This document shows positions 35,350 to 43,344 of a stretch of DNA of 64,000 bases, in pieces; position 1 is the first letter of the stretch; each line of letters opens with the position of its first letter. The DNA is taken from the NCBI GenBank assembly GCA_002409625.1, contig DHNY01000012.1:93759-157758 (forward strand), in the 5' to 3' direction. The DNA comes from Anaerolineaceae bacterium UBA5404. GTDB lineage: Bacteria; Chloroflexota; Anaerolineae; Anaerolineales; Anaerolineaceae. The position numbers and the translations under genes were made by a program. The notes under the pieces were generated by a model, which had not been told where the DNA came from, did not search any database, and saw nothing but the letters and a program-made list of their open reading frames with translations.

Positions 35350-36441
35350 CTAATTGCCCAGCATCAATTCAACCCATTGCTCAACCCAAGCGTCACGTTT
35401 TTCAGCGATCAGCGCGGGGTCAAGACTGGCTGGTTTTTCGGGAATTTGGCTACCCTTCACAAACCCTTCGGGCAATTGTGCTTCTGGTAAAACCGGGAAA
35501 ACAAACATTTGCATGGGCACATCTTCCTGAAAATCCTTGCTCAGCAAGAAGTCAATAAACTTTTCAGCCATGGCGCGTTGTTTGGTGCCTTTGAGGATGC
35601 CAGCAAACTCAATCTGTCGCCAGCATGCGTCATCCGCGACGATTGAGGCAGTGGGTGACTCTTCAAGCTCAACTTCAGCGTAAATCAGTTCAGCCGCCGG
35701 GCTGGAAGCATAAGAAACCACCATCGGTTGCGGACCTTTGCCAGAAGAGCCTGAAAAGTTGGTGTAGTAGGCTGTTTCCCAATCGGAGGTAATGGCAACT
35801 TCATTCGCTTTGAGCTGTTGCCACCAGTCCAACCAGCCTTCTTCGCCAAAATGGGCAATGGTCGCCATCATAAAGGCTAAACCCGGTGATGAGGTGCTGG
35901 GATTCTCCACAGCTAAAAGGCCTTTATAAGCAGGGTCAATCAAAGCTTCGAGCGAATCAGGTAAGTCTAAACCCTTATCGGCAAACCAAGCTTTGTCATA
36001 GTTAATGCAAACATCGCCGTAATCAACCGGCAAAGCGCCGTTTTTGGGGTCGAGTTTAAAGCGAGCATCGATTTTAGCCAAAGCTGGGGCATTGTATGGC
36101 TCAAAAATGTCATTTTCCAAAGCGCGGGAAAGGAAGGTGTTATCCAATCCATAAAAAACATCCGCTTCCTGGGCGCCCGTGGTGCTGGTGAGGATAAGGC
36201 GGTTGAGCGCGCTGCCTGTATCGCCGCCCTTAATGATGTTGACTTTGACGTTATTATCGGTTTCAAAGCGGGTCATAAGCTCGGCGGTGATATCAAATGA
36301 GTCGTGGGTCATCACGTTAAGCACGCTGGGTTCTTGCGGTGCTTGTGGGTCGGCTGGGCTTTTGGGCGTGCATGCTACCAAGAGCAAAGCCACTATGATG
36401 AGGGTTAGAAGTACTTTTTTAATTATTATCTTTCCTTTCAA
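35350..36441 (-). CDS. thiB: Thiamine-binding lipoprotein, ThiB-like, with an unclear start codon
   Basis: An extracytoplasmic thiamine-binding protein of about 358-363 residues. The signal peptide KKVLLTLIIVALLLVAC ends in a lipobox. Family strings include NVMTHDSFDI, DVFYGLDNTFLSRAL, LPVDYGDVCINYDKAWF and WWQQLKANEV. No ATG or GTG starts the signal peptide. In frame there are TTG (36441, no ribosome-binding site), ATA (36429 and 36426) and ATT (36423). GAAAGGAAAG is spaced ideally for the second ATA or the ATT. The start region overlaps the end of thiN, so re-initiation is likely. Coordinates use the TTG as an outer limit. Confidence 0.85.
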   Translation of the reverse strand: MKGKIIIKKVLLTLIIVALLLVACTPKSPADPQAPQEPSVLNVMTHDSFDITAELMTRFETDNNVKVNIIKGGDTGSALNRLILTSTTGAQEADVFYGLDNTFLSRALENDIFEPYNAPALAKIDARFKLDPKNGALPVDYGDVCINYDKAWFADKGLDLPDSLEALIDPAYKGLLAVENPSTSSPGLAFMMATIAHFGEEGWLDWWQQLKANEVAITSDWETAYYTNFSGSSGKGPQPMVVSYASSPAAELIYAEVELEESPTASIVADDACWRQIEFAGILKGTKQRAMAEKFIDFLLSKDFQEDVPMQMFVFPVLPEAQLPEGFVKGSQIPEKPASLDPALIAEKRDAWVEQWVELMLGN

Positions 36442-37111
36442 CGAAAGTTTTATTGATTGTGTCACTTTTTCTGGTGTGCACCAGCAAGAGTTCACCTTTG
36501 GCAACACTGACGCGAATGTTCTTTTCAAGGGCGAGGTTGCTATTGCCGCGCGTGCTGCCAAAAATGAGGGTTTCATTGTGAAGAGGGTAAGCCAAATTGT
36601 GCGTTTCGCGCACCAAAACATCCCCACGCCAGGGAATGAGTGAAACGATATCCTCTGGCTCAAGGTCTAAACAAAAGTCTTCTTGCACATGAAAAACGCG
36701 GGTGATGCCATCATCAAAGTAAAGCTTTAGGTCCTGAGAAAGGTTCCGTGCCAATGAGAACAAGCCCAGATTCCCCAAAAGATGGTCAAGCCTGCCACCC
36801 AAACCAAAGGCGATGAGAATTTCTTTAAACCCGCGAGTAATCGCCTCACGCAAGGCTAATTCAAGGTCAGTAAAGTCTTTTTGCGCTTTAAAACGCAGGA
36901 TTTCGGTTTGCTTTTCTTCAAGGGTTTTTAAAAAGACGGGATCGATGGAATCCAGATCACCCATCAGCAAATCGGGCTTTAGACCTAAGGCATCCAAATA
37001 GCGCATGCCTCCATCCACGGCGATGATAAAATCATCGTCGCGCAAACTTAAAAGATCGGGCCTTTCAGCGATGCCGTTGCTTACCAATATGGCGCGTTTT
37101 TGTTTTTGCAT
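36419..37111 (-). CDS. thiN: Thiamine diphosphokinase
   Basis: A 230-residue thiamine pyrophosphokinase that makes TPP from thiamine and ATP. Motifs are IIAVDGGMRYLDALGLKPDL followed by LMGDLDSIDP in the catalytic domain, FALGLGGRLDHLLGNL-type (IAFGLGGRLDHLLGNL), and a C-terminal beta domain with SLIPWRGDV. The ATG at 37111 is chosen because GAGGG lies upstream within the riboswitch expression platform; longer frames would run into the riboswitch. It is the first gene of thiN-thiB-thiP-thiQ-DUF402. Confidence 0.94.
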   Translation of the reverse strand: MQKQKRAILVSNGIAERPDLLSLRDDDFIIAVDGGMRYLDALGLKPDLLMGDLDSIDPVFLKTLEEKQTEILRFKAQKDFTDLELALREAITRGFKEILIAFGLGGRLDHLLGNLGLFSLARNLSQDLKLYFDDGITRVFHVQEDFCLDLEPEDIVSLIPWRGDVLVRETHNLAYPLHNETLIFGSTRGNSNLALEKNIRVSVAKGELLLVHTRKSDTINKTFVERKDNN

Positions 37112-37114
37112 AAT

Positions 37115-37142
37115 AAAACACCCTCGCCGTGGAGGGTGTTTT
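37115..37142 (-). promoter_or_regulatory. Expression platform hairpin of the TPP riboswitch
   Basis: An 11-bp stem AAAACACCCTC/GAGGGTGTTTT with a 6-base loop lies directly between the TPP aptamer and the thiN ATG. Its 3' arm contains the GAGGG that serves as ribosome-binding site, and it ends in TTTT. It could therefore both terminate transcription and mask the ribosome-binding site when TPP is bound. Confidence 0.8.
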
Positions 37143-37151
37143 TTGGTTATT

Positions 37152-37238
37152 GTCCATCCCTCCGCCGGCATTATCCGGATCAGGTTTGCGGGTCGGACCT
37201 CGTGTCCCTCTCAGCCCTTTCGGGCTCCCCGTGTTGCA
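37152..37238 (-). promoter_or_regulatory. TPP riboswitch (THI element)
   Basis: The minus strand carries the conserved blocks in order: GGGGAGCCC, GGGCTGAGAGG, GACCCGCAAACCTGATC, CGGATAATGCCGGCGGAGGGA. These are the THI-box hallmarks for binding the pyrimidine and pyrophosphate parts of TPP. It precedes thiN and the thiamine transporter, so TPP should repress salvage. Confidence 0.97.
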
Positions 37239-37244
37239 CCTATG

Positions 37245-37272
37245 ATGATAGCATAGCTGCGATTTTTTGCAA
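37245..37272 (-). promoter_or_regulatory. Promoter of the thiamine salvage operon
   Basis: The minus strand has TTGCAA (37272-37267), a 16-bp spacer ending in TGC (extended -10) and TATCAT (37250-37245). Transcription would start just before the TPP aptamer. Confidence 0.7.
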
Positions 37273-37328
37273 ATACTTGTTTAGTCTATAACACGACCTT
37301 CATGCTTCTTTGTCAGCTTCCTAAGCCT

Positions 37329-39914
37329 TTAAGGTAAGAGGTTCCAGAAGCGTACCGTACCATCGTAGGAAGTTGAAACTAATGTCGTCCCATCTGCGCT
37401 CATGCGTATAAAGATAATTCTATCGCTATGTTGTGAAAAAGTTGCTACTTGTGAGCCATCAGAAACGTCAAAAGCTGCCAGTTCTCTTCCCAGAGGCACC
37501 AAAAGACCCTTGCTGTCCTTGGTAAACTCGATGGCATAAGTGTAGTTGTAATCGGTTTCAATTTTGCGAACCTGGCTACCAGTTCTGGGATCCCACAAGA
37601 TGAGATAAGGGTCATCTCCCGCGCTGGCCAGGTATTGCCCATCGGGTGAAAAGGTGATCGTTCGCACCCAATCTTCGTGACCTTCCATAACATGCAGCGA
37701 AGCACCTGTCTGGGCATCCCAAATGCGAACCACATGATCATCTCCGGCGCTGGCAATAAGCTTCCCATCGGGAGAGATAGCTACCGTGCGCACATAATCT
37801 GTATGTCCAACCAAGTTATGCAGTAATGTAGAGCTATTGTTATCCCAAACCTTTACACTTCCATCGTCACATCCAGTGACAAGCATGGTCTGATCGTTTG
37901 AAAGCGCAATTTGCCTGATCCAATCATCGTGAGCATAGAAAAGCGACTTCTCAGCACTTGTTTCAGCGTCGCGATAACTGATGTAACCACCGTATGTACC
38001 GCCAATGAGTGTGTTTCCGTCCGATGAAAAAATGGGGGAAATCATCATATCTGAGTAATTGTCATCTCTCCTCCAGATCATATCCCCGTTATTATCCAAC
38101 ATTAAGCCCACATCATTACCATCCATGACAAAGGCTTTGTCACCATTAGGTGAGACGGCTAAAGATAAGTAGCTATCCACATAAGCAGTTATCGTAAGAT
38201 CAGGGTCGGCATCATTAAAATCCCAAACCGCAAGCTTCCCATCAGAGTTTTGGCCAAGAAACTTAGTCCCAACCGGGCTTGTCTTCAAGCGCGTAAATTG
38301 TAAGGTTGAATATGTGTATTCTTTGGATGAGGATCCGCCCGTTGCGCTCCAGGATTGCACATTACCACTGCCACAGCTGGCAAGCACATTCTTATCATCT
38401 GGAGAAAAAAGGACACTCAAACAAGCATCTTCACCAGAACCAAATTCTTCCCTTTTTGAACCAGTTGTTGCGTCGTTTAAGGTTACAAGCCCATCATCTC
38501 CCGCACCTGCCACAAATTGGCTATTGGATGACCATGCTAGATCATTGACGTAATCGTTATGTGAAGGCATCTCTTTTAGAAGGCTTCCGGAATTAACATC
38601 CCAGATTTTAATGACACCTTCATCGTTACCAGTAGCAAGTTTTTGCCCGTCGGGTGAAAGGGAAAATGAATAATAGTATTCATCAGTCACAAGCGTGGTG
38701 GCATATTCAAAGGTGTTACCTGATCGCCGGTAAATAAATATCCCGTCATTGTAGTCTGCAGCCAAAACAGTGCCATTAGCAGAAAGCGAAAGCCTAAAGC
38801 CAATAATATCCTCAGCGAACATGTAATGGTAATCCTCAGTAATACTGTAAAAAGTAATGCCATCATATCTCGAAATTAACAGAAAACCATCCGGTAAGAA
38901 GGCTACATCATAAATTCTTTCGCCATTAAAAAGGGTTCTTACATAGTCAAATGGTTCCCTCGTAAAAATATCCACACCGGAGGTTGTGGCTACCGCAATA
39001 TTAACTTCATTAGAGGAAATGTCAAAGCCAGTTAATTTCCCATTCCCACCAACGCTCGTTGTATACAGTGAATGTATGTTGGAAAATGTGATAACGTCAC
39101 GACTTATGGGTTCATCTGTACCTCCCCAAGGATCAGGGGTGTTGGTAGCCCAACCCAGAGGATCAGGGGTGCTGGTAGGCCAGCCCTCAGGGTCAGGGGT
39201 TCCTGCCATGGTGGGGGTTGGGTCAACCGGAAAGACAGATCCACCTTGCTTACCAAAGCTAATTGGCGTGGGTTCAGGACCACCAGCCTTGCGAATACCC
39301 CGAGTTATGATCGGGCGGAAAACGGTAAACAGCAAAACAAGTGCGATGAGCACTAAAAGCCCTAATGCGCCTAATAGAATCCCAATACCTTTACCTTTAG
39401 CCTTTTTAGGTTTGGCTTGCATTGGTGGCTGGGGTGGGTAACCATAAGGCGGTTGTCCATAGCTTTGAGGCTGCTGAGGTGGTTGCTGTGGATATTGCTG
39501 GGGTGGCTGTGGTGGGTATTGCTGAGCCTGCTGTGGAGGATATTGCTGAGGTGGCTGCTGTGGATATTGTTGCTGAGCCTGCTGAGGTGAGTATTGCTGT
39601 GGCGCTGGCTGAGGTGGCTGAGGTGGGTATTGCTGAGCCTGTTGAGGTGGGTATTGCTGTGGTGGCTGCGGTGGATATTGTTGGGGCGCTTGTGTTGAAA
39701 AACTCACAAACTCACCTTCAGTCTGCCCGATCACAGGACCAGTCGTTGGCAGCGGAACAGGTGCTTGCTCTGGCATGCTTTGTTCTGTCGGTTGAACCTC
39801 TTCTTGAAAGGACTTTGCTTCTTCTGAAACTTGATCCTGGCTTATGGACGCGCCACAATTCATACAAAATTTGCTACCAGGATTATTGCTCGTCTCGCAA
39901 TAAGGACAAATCAT
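37329..39914 (-). CDS. Zinc-ribbon, Pro/Gln-rich, membrane-anchored WD40 protein
   Basis: An 861-residue protein. Order of parts: zinc ribbon (CPYC and CMNCG, 3-20); a Pro/Gln/Tyr low-complexity region with many QQYPPQ units (about 75-165); one membrane helix (GIGILLGALGLLVLIALVLLFTV, about 175-197); a linker with three TPDP.GW units; and about 14 WD40-type blades to the end (for example HDDWIRQIALSNDQTMLVTG and GHTDYVRTVAISPDGKLIAS). Topology suggests the propellers are outside and the ribbon inside. AGGAGGT precedes the ATG. It may connect an external signal to a cytoplasmic partner; no enzyme domain is present. Confidence 0.85.
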   Translation of the reverse strand: MICPYCETSNNPGSKFCMNCGASISQDQVSEEAKSFQEEVQPTEQSMPEQAPVPLPTTGPVIGQTEGEFVSFSTQAPQQYPPQPPQQYPPQQAQQYPPQPPQPAPQQYSPQQAQQQYPQQPPQQYPPQQAQQYPPQPPQQYPQQPPQQPQSYGQPPYGYPPQPPMQAKPKKAKGKGIGILLGALGLLVLIALVLLFTVFRPIITRGIRKAGGPEPTPISFGKQGGSVFPVDPTPTMAGTPDPEGWPTSTPDPLGWATNTPDPWGGTDEPISRDVITFSNIHSLYTTSVGGNGKLTGFDISSNEVNIAVATTSGVDIFTREPFDYVRTLFNGERIYDVAFLPDGFLLISRYDGITFYSITEDYHYMFAEDIIGFRLSLSANGTVLAADYNDGIFIYRRSGNTFEYATTLVTDEYYYSFSLSPDGQKLATGNDEGVIKIWDVNSGSLLKEMPSHNDYVNDLAWSSNSQFVAGAGDDGLVTLNDATTGSKREEFGSGEDACLSVLFSPDDKNVLASCGSGNVQSWSATGGSSSKEYTYSTLQFTRLKTSPVGTKFLGQNSDGKLAVWDFNDADPDLTITAYVDSYLSLAVSPNGDKAFVMDGNDVGLMLDNNGDMIWRRDDNYSDMMISPIFSSDGNTLIGGTYGGYISYRDAETSAEKSLFYAHDDWIRQIALSNDQTMLVTGCDDGSVKVWDNNSSTLLHNLVGHTDYVRTVAISPDGKLIASAGDDHVVRIWDAQTGASLHVMEGHEDWVRTITFSPDGQYLASAGDDPYLILWDPRTGSQVRKIETDYNYTYAIEFTKDSKGLLVPLGRELAAFDVSDGSQVATFSQHSDRIIFIRMSADGTTLVSTSYDGTVRFWNLLP

Positions 39915-40259
39915 AATTACCTCCGGGATTAACTATTATTTAAAAAGAACAGAAAACATCTTTTATTATTCTACCAAGCTTTAACCCAACGTGGTGATTT
40001 ATTTCGGGTAAATTTCCGCCTTTTCACCCATTTTTCAGGAATGTCTCCCTATTTTCACCTTAGCTGGTGATAATGTGCTCGTAAGAGCTCAAAAGCCCCT
40101 CATTAGCGCGTTTGAAAGGCTTGTTTTTTGATGGATAGGTTGATTATCCCTATAAAGCCTTTACACACATATTTGTGTGATCAATACTGAAAGGAATGCT
40201 CACCAAATACTGTATTTTTGGACTTTTTGGAGCTTTTTTATTTGTTTGCGGTGTAATTC
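39915..40259 (+). other. Intergenic region between the WD40 gene and holA
   Basis: 345 bases without a supported gene. A 24-codon frame (40196-40270) encoding a short hydrophobic peptide is present, but its ribosome-binding site is too close to the ATG and it overlaps holA antisense. No RNA gene or strong terminator was recognised. Confidence 0.5.
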
Positions 40260-41273
40260 TTATTGGGTAAGTTGAGCGATGAGCAATTGGAATGCCAGCA
40301 AGCCCGGCATACCGCCCGTTTTGATATCTTCATCGATTTTTAAGAGTTTGCCATGAATATCCACGAGTTGTGCCATGCTAAAACGCCCGGCTTGTTTATG
40401 CAATTTGTTGGCGACAAAACTCATTACTTTGAGTTCTTTTTGCACCCGGTCTGCTCTGCCACCTTCATCCATCACTTCGCGGGCTTGGATAAGCAATCGG
40501 AATTGACGATGAACCATGCCGGCTAGCTCCATGACGTCACTTTTTTCGGTGAGCAATAAAAACTGTTCCATCGCTTTTTTTCCATTACGCTCGCCAAGTG
40601 CGTCAACCAAGGCGAAAATATCGCCTTCCTGGTCTTGGGCAGTGAGCAAAACCACATCCTGGGCACTAATTTTGGCTTGCTCACCAGCATAGGCAATCAG
40701 TTTATCAAGTTCATGGCCGGCGCGTAAAGTGTCATTGCCCACATACTCCGCCAGGAGAACCGAGGCATTGGTGTCCATTTCGCCACCTTTTTCTTTACAC
40801 AGTCGCCTGATCCACAGAGGCATGTCATCCTGAGACGGCAAAGAGCAGTTCACCACAATACCCTGCTCAGGATGAGTGTTTATCCACTCTTCAACCCATT
40901 TATAAGATTTGATATTTTCCCAGCCAGCGTTACCACTCCGCTTAATAATCTGATCCTCAACCTGGAGCACCAAAGCTGTGCTTTCGGGAAGCTCATCAAA
41001 GAGCTTTAGAACGCGTTCTTTATTATCTTTTGCCTGTTTGCTTAAAAAATTTCGTGCGTTTTCAAGGATGACCAAACGACGTGGCGCCAAAAAGGGCACC
41101 GCCATAACATCTGCCACCAAACCGTTTATATTAAGGCTTTCACCATCCAAAATGCTGGTGTTAAGATCCGCAGTATCGGGGTCACCCAAGCCAGCCTTAA
41201 AAGTGGCAATCAACTCTCGAAAGCGAGTCTTATCGTCGCCACGCAGGAGGTAAAGGCTGGGTGCAACAGTCAC
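40260..41273 (-). CDS. holA: DNA polymerase III subunit delta
   Basis: A 337-residue clamp-loader delta subunit. It starts with GTG two bases after the preceding DUF6391 gene. The N-terminal domain has LYLLRGDDKTRFRELI and VMAVPFLAPRRLVILENA, where FLAPRRLV is the beta-clamp contact region. The middle shows SLPSQDDMPLWIRRLCKEKG, and the C-terminal collar domain has FALVDALGERNGKKAMEQF. The degenerate Walker motifs typical of delta are seen. Confidence 0.92.
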   Translation of the reverse strand: MTVAPSLYLLRGDDKTRFRELIATFKAGLGDPDTADLNTSILDGESLNINGLVADVMAVPFLAPRRLVILENARNFLSKQAKDNKERVLKLFDELPESTALVLQVEDQIIKRSGNAGWENIKSYKWVEEWINTHPEQGIVVNCSLPSQDDMPLWIRRLCKEKGGEMDTNASVLLAEYVGNDTLRAGHELDKLIAYAGEQAKISAQDVVLLTAQDQEGDIFALVDALGERNGKKAMEQFLLLTEKSDVMELAGMVHRQFRLLIQAREVMDEGGRADRVQKELKVMSFVANKLHKQAGRFSMAQLVDIHGKLLKIDEDIKTGGMPGLLAFQLLIAQLTQ

Positions 41274-41275
41274 GT

Positions 41276-41794
41276 TTATGCCTGGGTATCTACTTTATGA
41301 ACAGAGCCATTAAAGACCCGTTGCGTATACACGCCGGTTACTTGTGCCTTACCAATATCGCCGCTGGTTGTGATGTGTTTTTGCACGAGCGGACCCAAAG
41401 GTTTTGAAAGGAAAAAGGCAGGTGCTGCAGCGCCAAGTGCAATCAAATAGTGATACCACTTGGGTTTCTTTTCATGAACAGTACTCAAAGCCAACACACT
41501 GCCGGCTACCATGCTGGCAACCAATGCCGAAACAGCGATATTAGTGCCACAGTTGGGGTGTACAGCAAGCTCTTTTTCGCCACCTTGTAAACGCCTTCTG
41601 GCTTCCAATGTCGCTTCGGTCATCAGTTCAGTGGGCAAATCAGCCACCATAAAGAAGCCTTTGGGATTAGAAATACCTGCCATGCGCAAGCCAGGGTAAC
41701 GCTCAGAAAGCACTTGCATGGTGGCATGCTCGAGAGCATGGTTGCGTCGGAGGCGGCGAGTGAATGGGATATAGTCTAATAAGTTCTTTTTCAT
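41276..41794 (-). CDS. DUF6391 family protein
   Basis: A 172-residue protein with the DUF6391 pattern: RRNHALEHATMQVLSER near the N-terminus, a FFMVADLPTE strand, and VHPNCGTNIAVSALVASMVAG before one or two membrane helices (WYHYLIALGAAAPAFFLSKPLG). The HALEHAT and HPNCGTN residues resemble a metal or catalytic site, but activity is unknown. It is two bases upstream of holA, so the pair is co-translated. A small GGGT/ACCC hairpin with a TTCG loop lies just upstream. Confidence 0.82.
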   Translation of the reverse strand: MKKNLLDYIPFTRRLRRNHALEHATMQVLSERYPGLRMAGISNPKGFFMVADLPTELMTEATLEARRRLQGGEKELAVHPNCGTNIAVSALVASMVAGSVLALSTVHEKKPKWYHYLIALGAAAPAFFLSKPLGPLVQKHITTSGDIGKAQVTGVYTQRVFNGSVHKVDTQA

Positions 41795-41937
41795 AGCGTC
41801 CTTCTTTACTAAAGGGTTTCGACCCTCCTGATAATGTCTCTCATGGCATCAAGGTAAGCCACATTATGCTCTATGTTGATTCTACCAAGCAATTCGAGAC
41901 TCTGTGCCACTAACCGTTTATAAAACCTGTCCTTGGC

Positions 41938-43344
41938 TTATTTTTCTTCATCAACAAAAGCCAGCTTAAGCGCATCACGCAATGAGCGAGCTTCAAGAAT
42001 CTCGATATTTTCAGGCCAGGGTTCACCTTTGCGCGCGCGTCGGGGCACGATGGCGCGTTTAAAGCCCAGCTTGGCGGCTTCTTTCAAGCGCGCGGGCATC
42101 TGCCCCACCATGCGCAACTCGCCAGAAAGCCCAATTTCGCCAATCAGAACCGTGTCCGCTCGGGTAGGCAAATCTTTCATCGAAGATGCCAAAGCGGTAG
42201 CCACTGCCAGGTCCGCGGCAGGTTCTTCAAGCTTTAAACCACTTACCACGTTGGTAATCACATCCTGGTTGCCCAAATTGAGCCCCACACGACGTGTTAA
42301 AACTGCGACAATAATCAGCAAACGGTTGAAATTGATGCCGTTCGCGGTGCGACGAGGGTTGCCAAAACTGGTGGGCGTGGTTAGCCCTTGAACCTCAACC
42401 AAAAGCGGGCGCGTTCCTTCCATGGTCACCGCCACAGCCGAACCTGGCGCGTTCACCATACGCTCTGCCAGAAAAACTTCGCTGGGGTTGCGCACTTCTA
42501 CCATGCCGCGTTCTTGCATCTCAAAAACGCCCACTTCGCTGGTTGCCCCATAGCGGTTTTTAACCGAACGCAAAAGGCGATAGCTCTGAAAATGTTCACC
42601 TTCAAGGTATAAAACGGTGTCCACAATATGTTCAAGCACGCGCGGACCAGCAATGGCGCCTTCTTTTGTCACATGCCCGATGATAAACACAGTCAAGCCG
42701 GTGGTTTTGGCGATTTCGCGCAATTGGCTGGCGCTCTCGCGCACTTGCGAGATGGACCCAGCAGCCGATTCCATATTGGGCAAGGTCATGGTTTGGATGG
42801 AATCGATAATAAGCAATGCCGGTTTTTGCTCGGCGATGTGTTGCATAATCGAGCCCAGGTTGGTTTCGGTTACCAGCAAAAGTTTTTTAGGCAAAATGAC
42901 ATCCCCGGCATCGTTTTTGTGGGCAATACGATCAGCGCGCATCTTGATTTGGCGTTCAGACTCTTCACCAGAGACATACAAAACGATGTCATCTTTGGCG
43001 AGCTCCATCGCCATTTGCAAAATGAGCGTACTTTTGCCAATACCCGGGTCGCCACCAATCAACACTACTGAACCAGGCACAATCCCGCCACCCAAAACAC
43101 GGGCGAATTCTTCCATTTGCAGAGGCACACGGTCTTCCTGCGCGCCTAAAATATCAGCCAGCGGTCGTGCTTTTGAGCTACCCACCAATCCGCGGCTATA
43201 AGATTTAGAGCCGGCAGAGGGTTCTGCCTCTACCAGCTCTTCGATCATACTATCCCAACTCTCGCAGCTCGGGCAACGCCCAAACAAGCGCGAGGCGGTC
43301 TTTCCGCATTCCTGACAAACGTAACGCGTGTAGCTTTTTGCCAT
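41938..43344 (-). CDS. radA: DNA repair protein RadA
   Basis: A 468-residue RadA. A zinc finger at the N-terminus uses C10, C13, C24 and C27. The RecA-like core has Walker A GGDPGIGKST and Walker B ALLIIDSIQTM. The family motif normally written KNRFG reads KNRYG here (SVKNRYGATSEVGVFEM). The Lon-like C-terminal domain follows (LEEPAADLAVATALASS). RadA promotes branch migration in recombinational repair. Its ATG overlaps the clpC stop by one base (TAATG). The clpC-radA order also occurs in Gram-positive bacteria. Confidence 0.96.
   Translation of the reverse strand: MAKSYTRYVCQECGKTASRLFGRCPSCESWDSMIEELVEAEPSAGSKSYSRGLVGSSKARPLADILGAQEDRVPLQMEEFARVLGGGIVPGSVVLIGGDPGIGKSTLILQMAMELAKDDIVLYVSGEESERQIKMRADRIAHKNDAGDVILPKKLLLVTETNLGSIMQHIAEQKPALLIIDSIQTMTLPNMESAAGSISQVRESASQLREIAKTTGLTVFIIGHVTKEGAIAGPRVLEHIVDTVLYLEGEHFQSYRLLRSVKNRYGATSEVGVFEMQERGMVEVRNPSEVFLAERMVNAPGSAVAVTMEGTRPLLVEVQGLTTPTSFGNPRRTANGINFNRLLIIVAVLTRRVGLNLGNQDVITNVVSGLKLEEPAADLAVATALASSMKDLPTRADTVLIGEIGLSGELRMVGQMPARLKEAAKLGFKRAIVPRRARKGEPWPENIEILEARSLRDALKLAFVDEEK

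Noticed and set aside
36442..36663. An N-terminal extension of thiB to an upstream start.
   Set aside because: It would run through the thiN coding region and place the signal peptide internally.
40196..40270. A 24-codon plus-strand frame encoding a short hydrophobic peptide.
   Set aside because: The AAAGGA abuts the ATG, no promoter is clear, and it overlaps holA antisense. It is not impossible but not supported.
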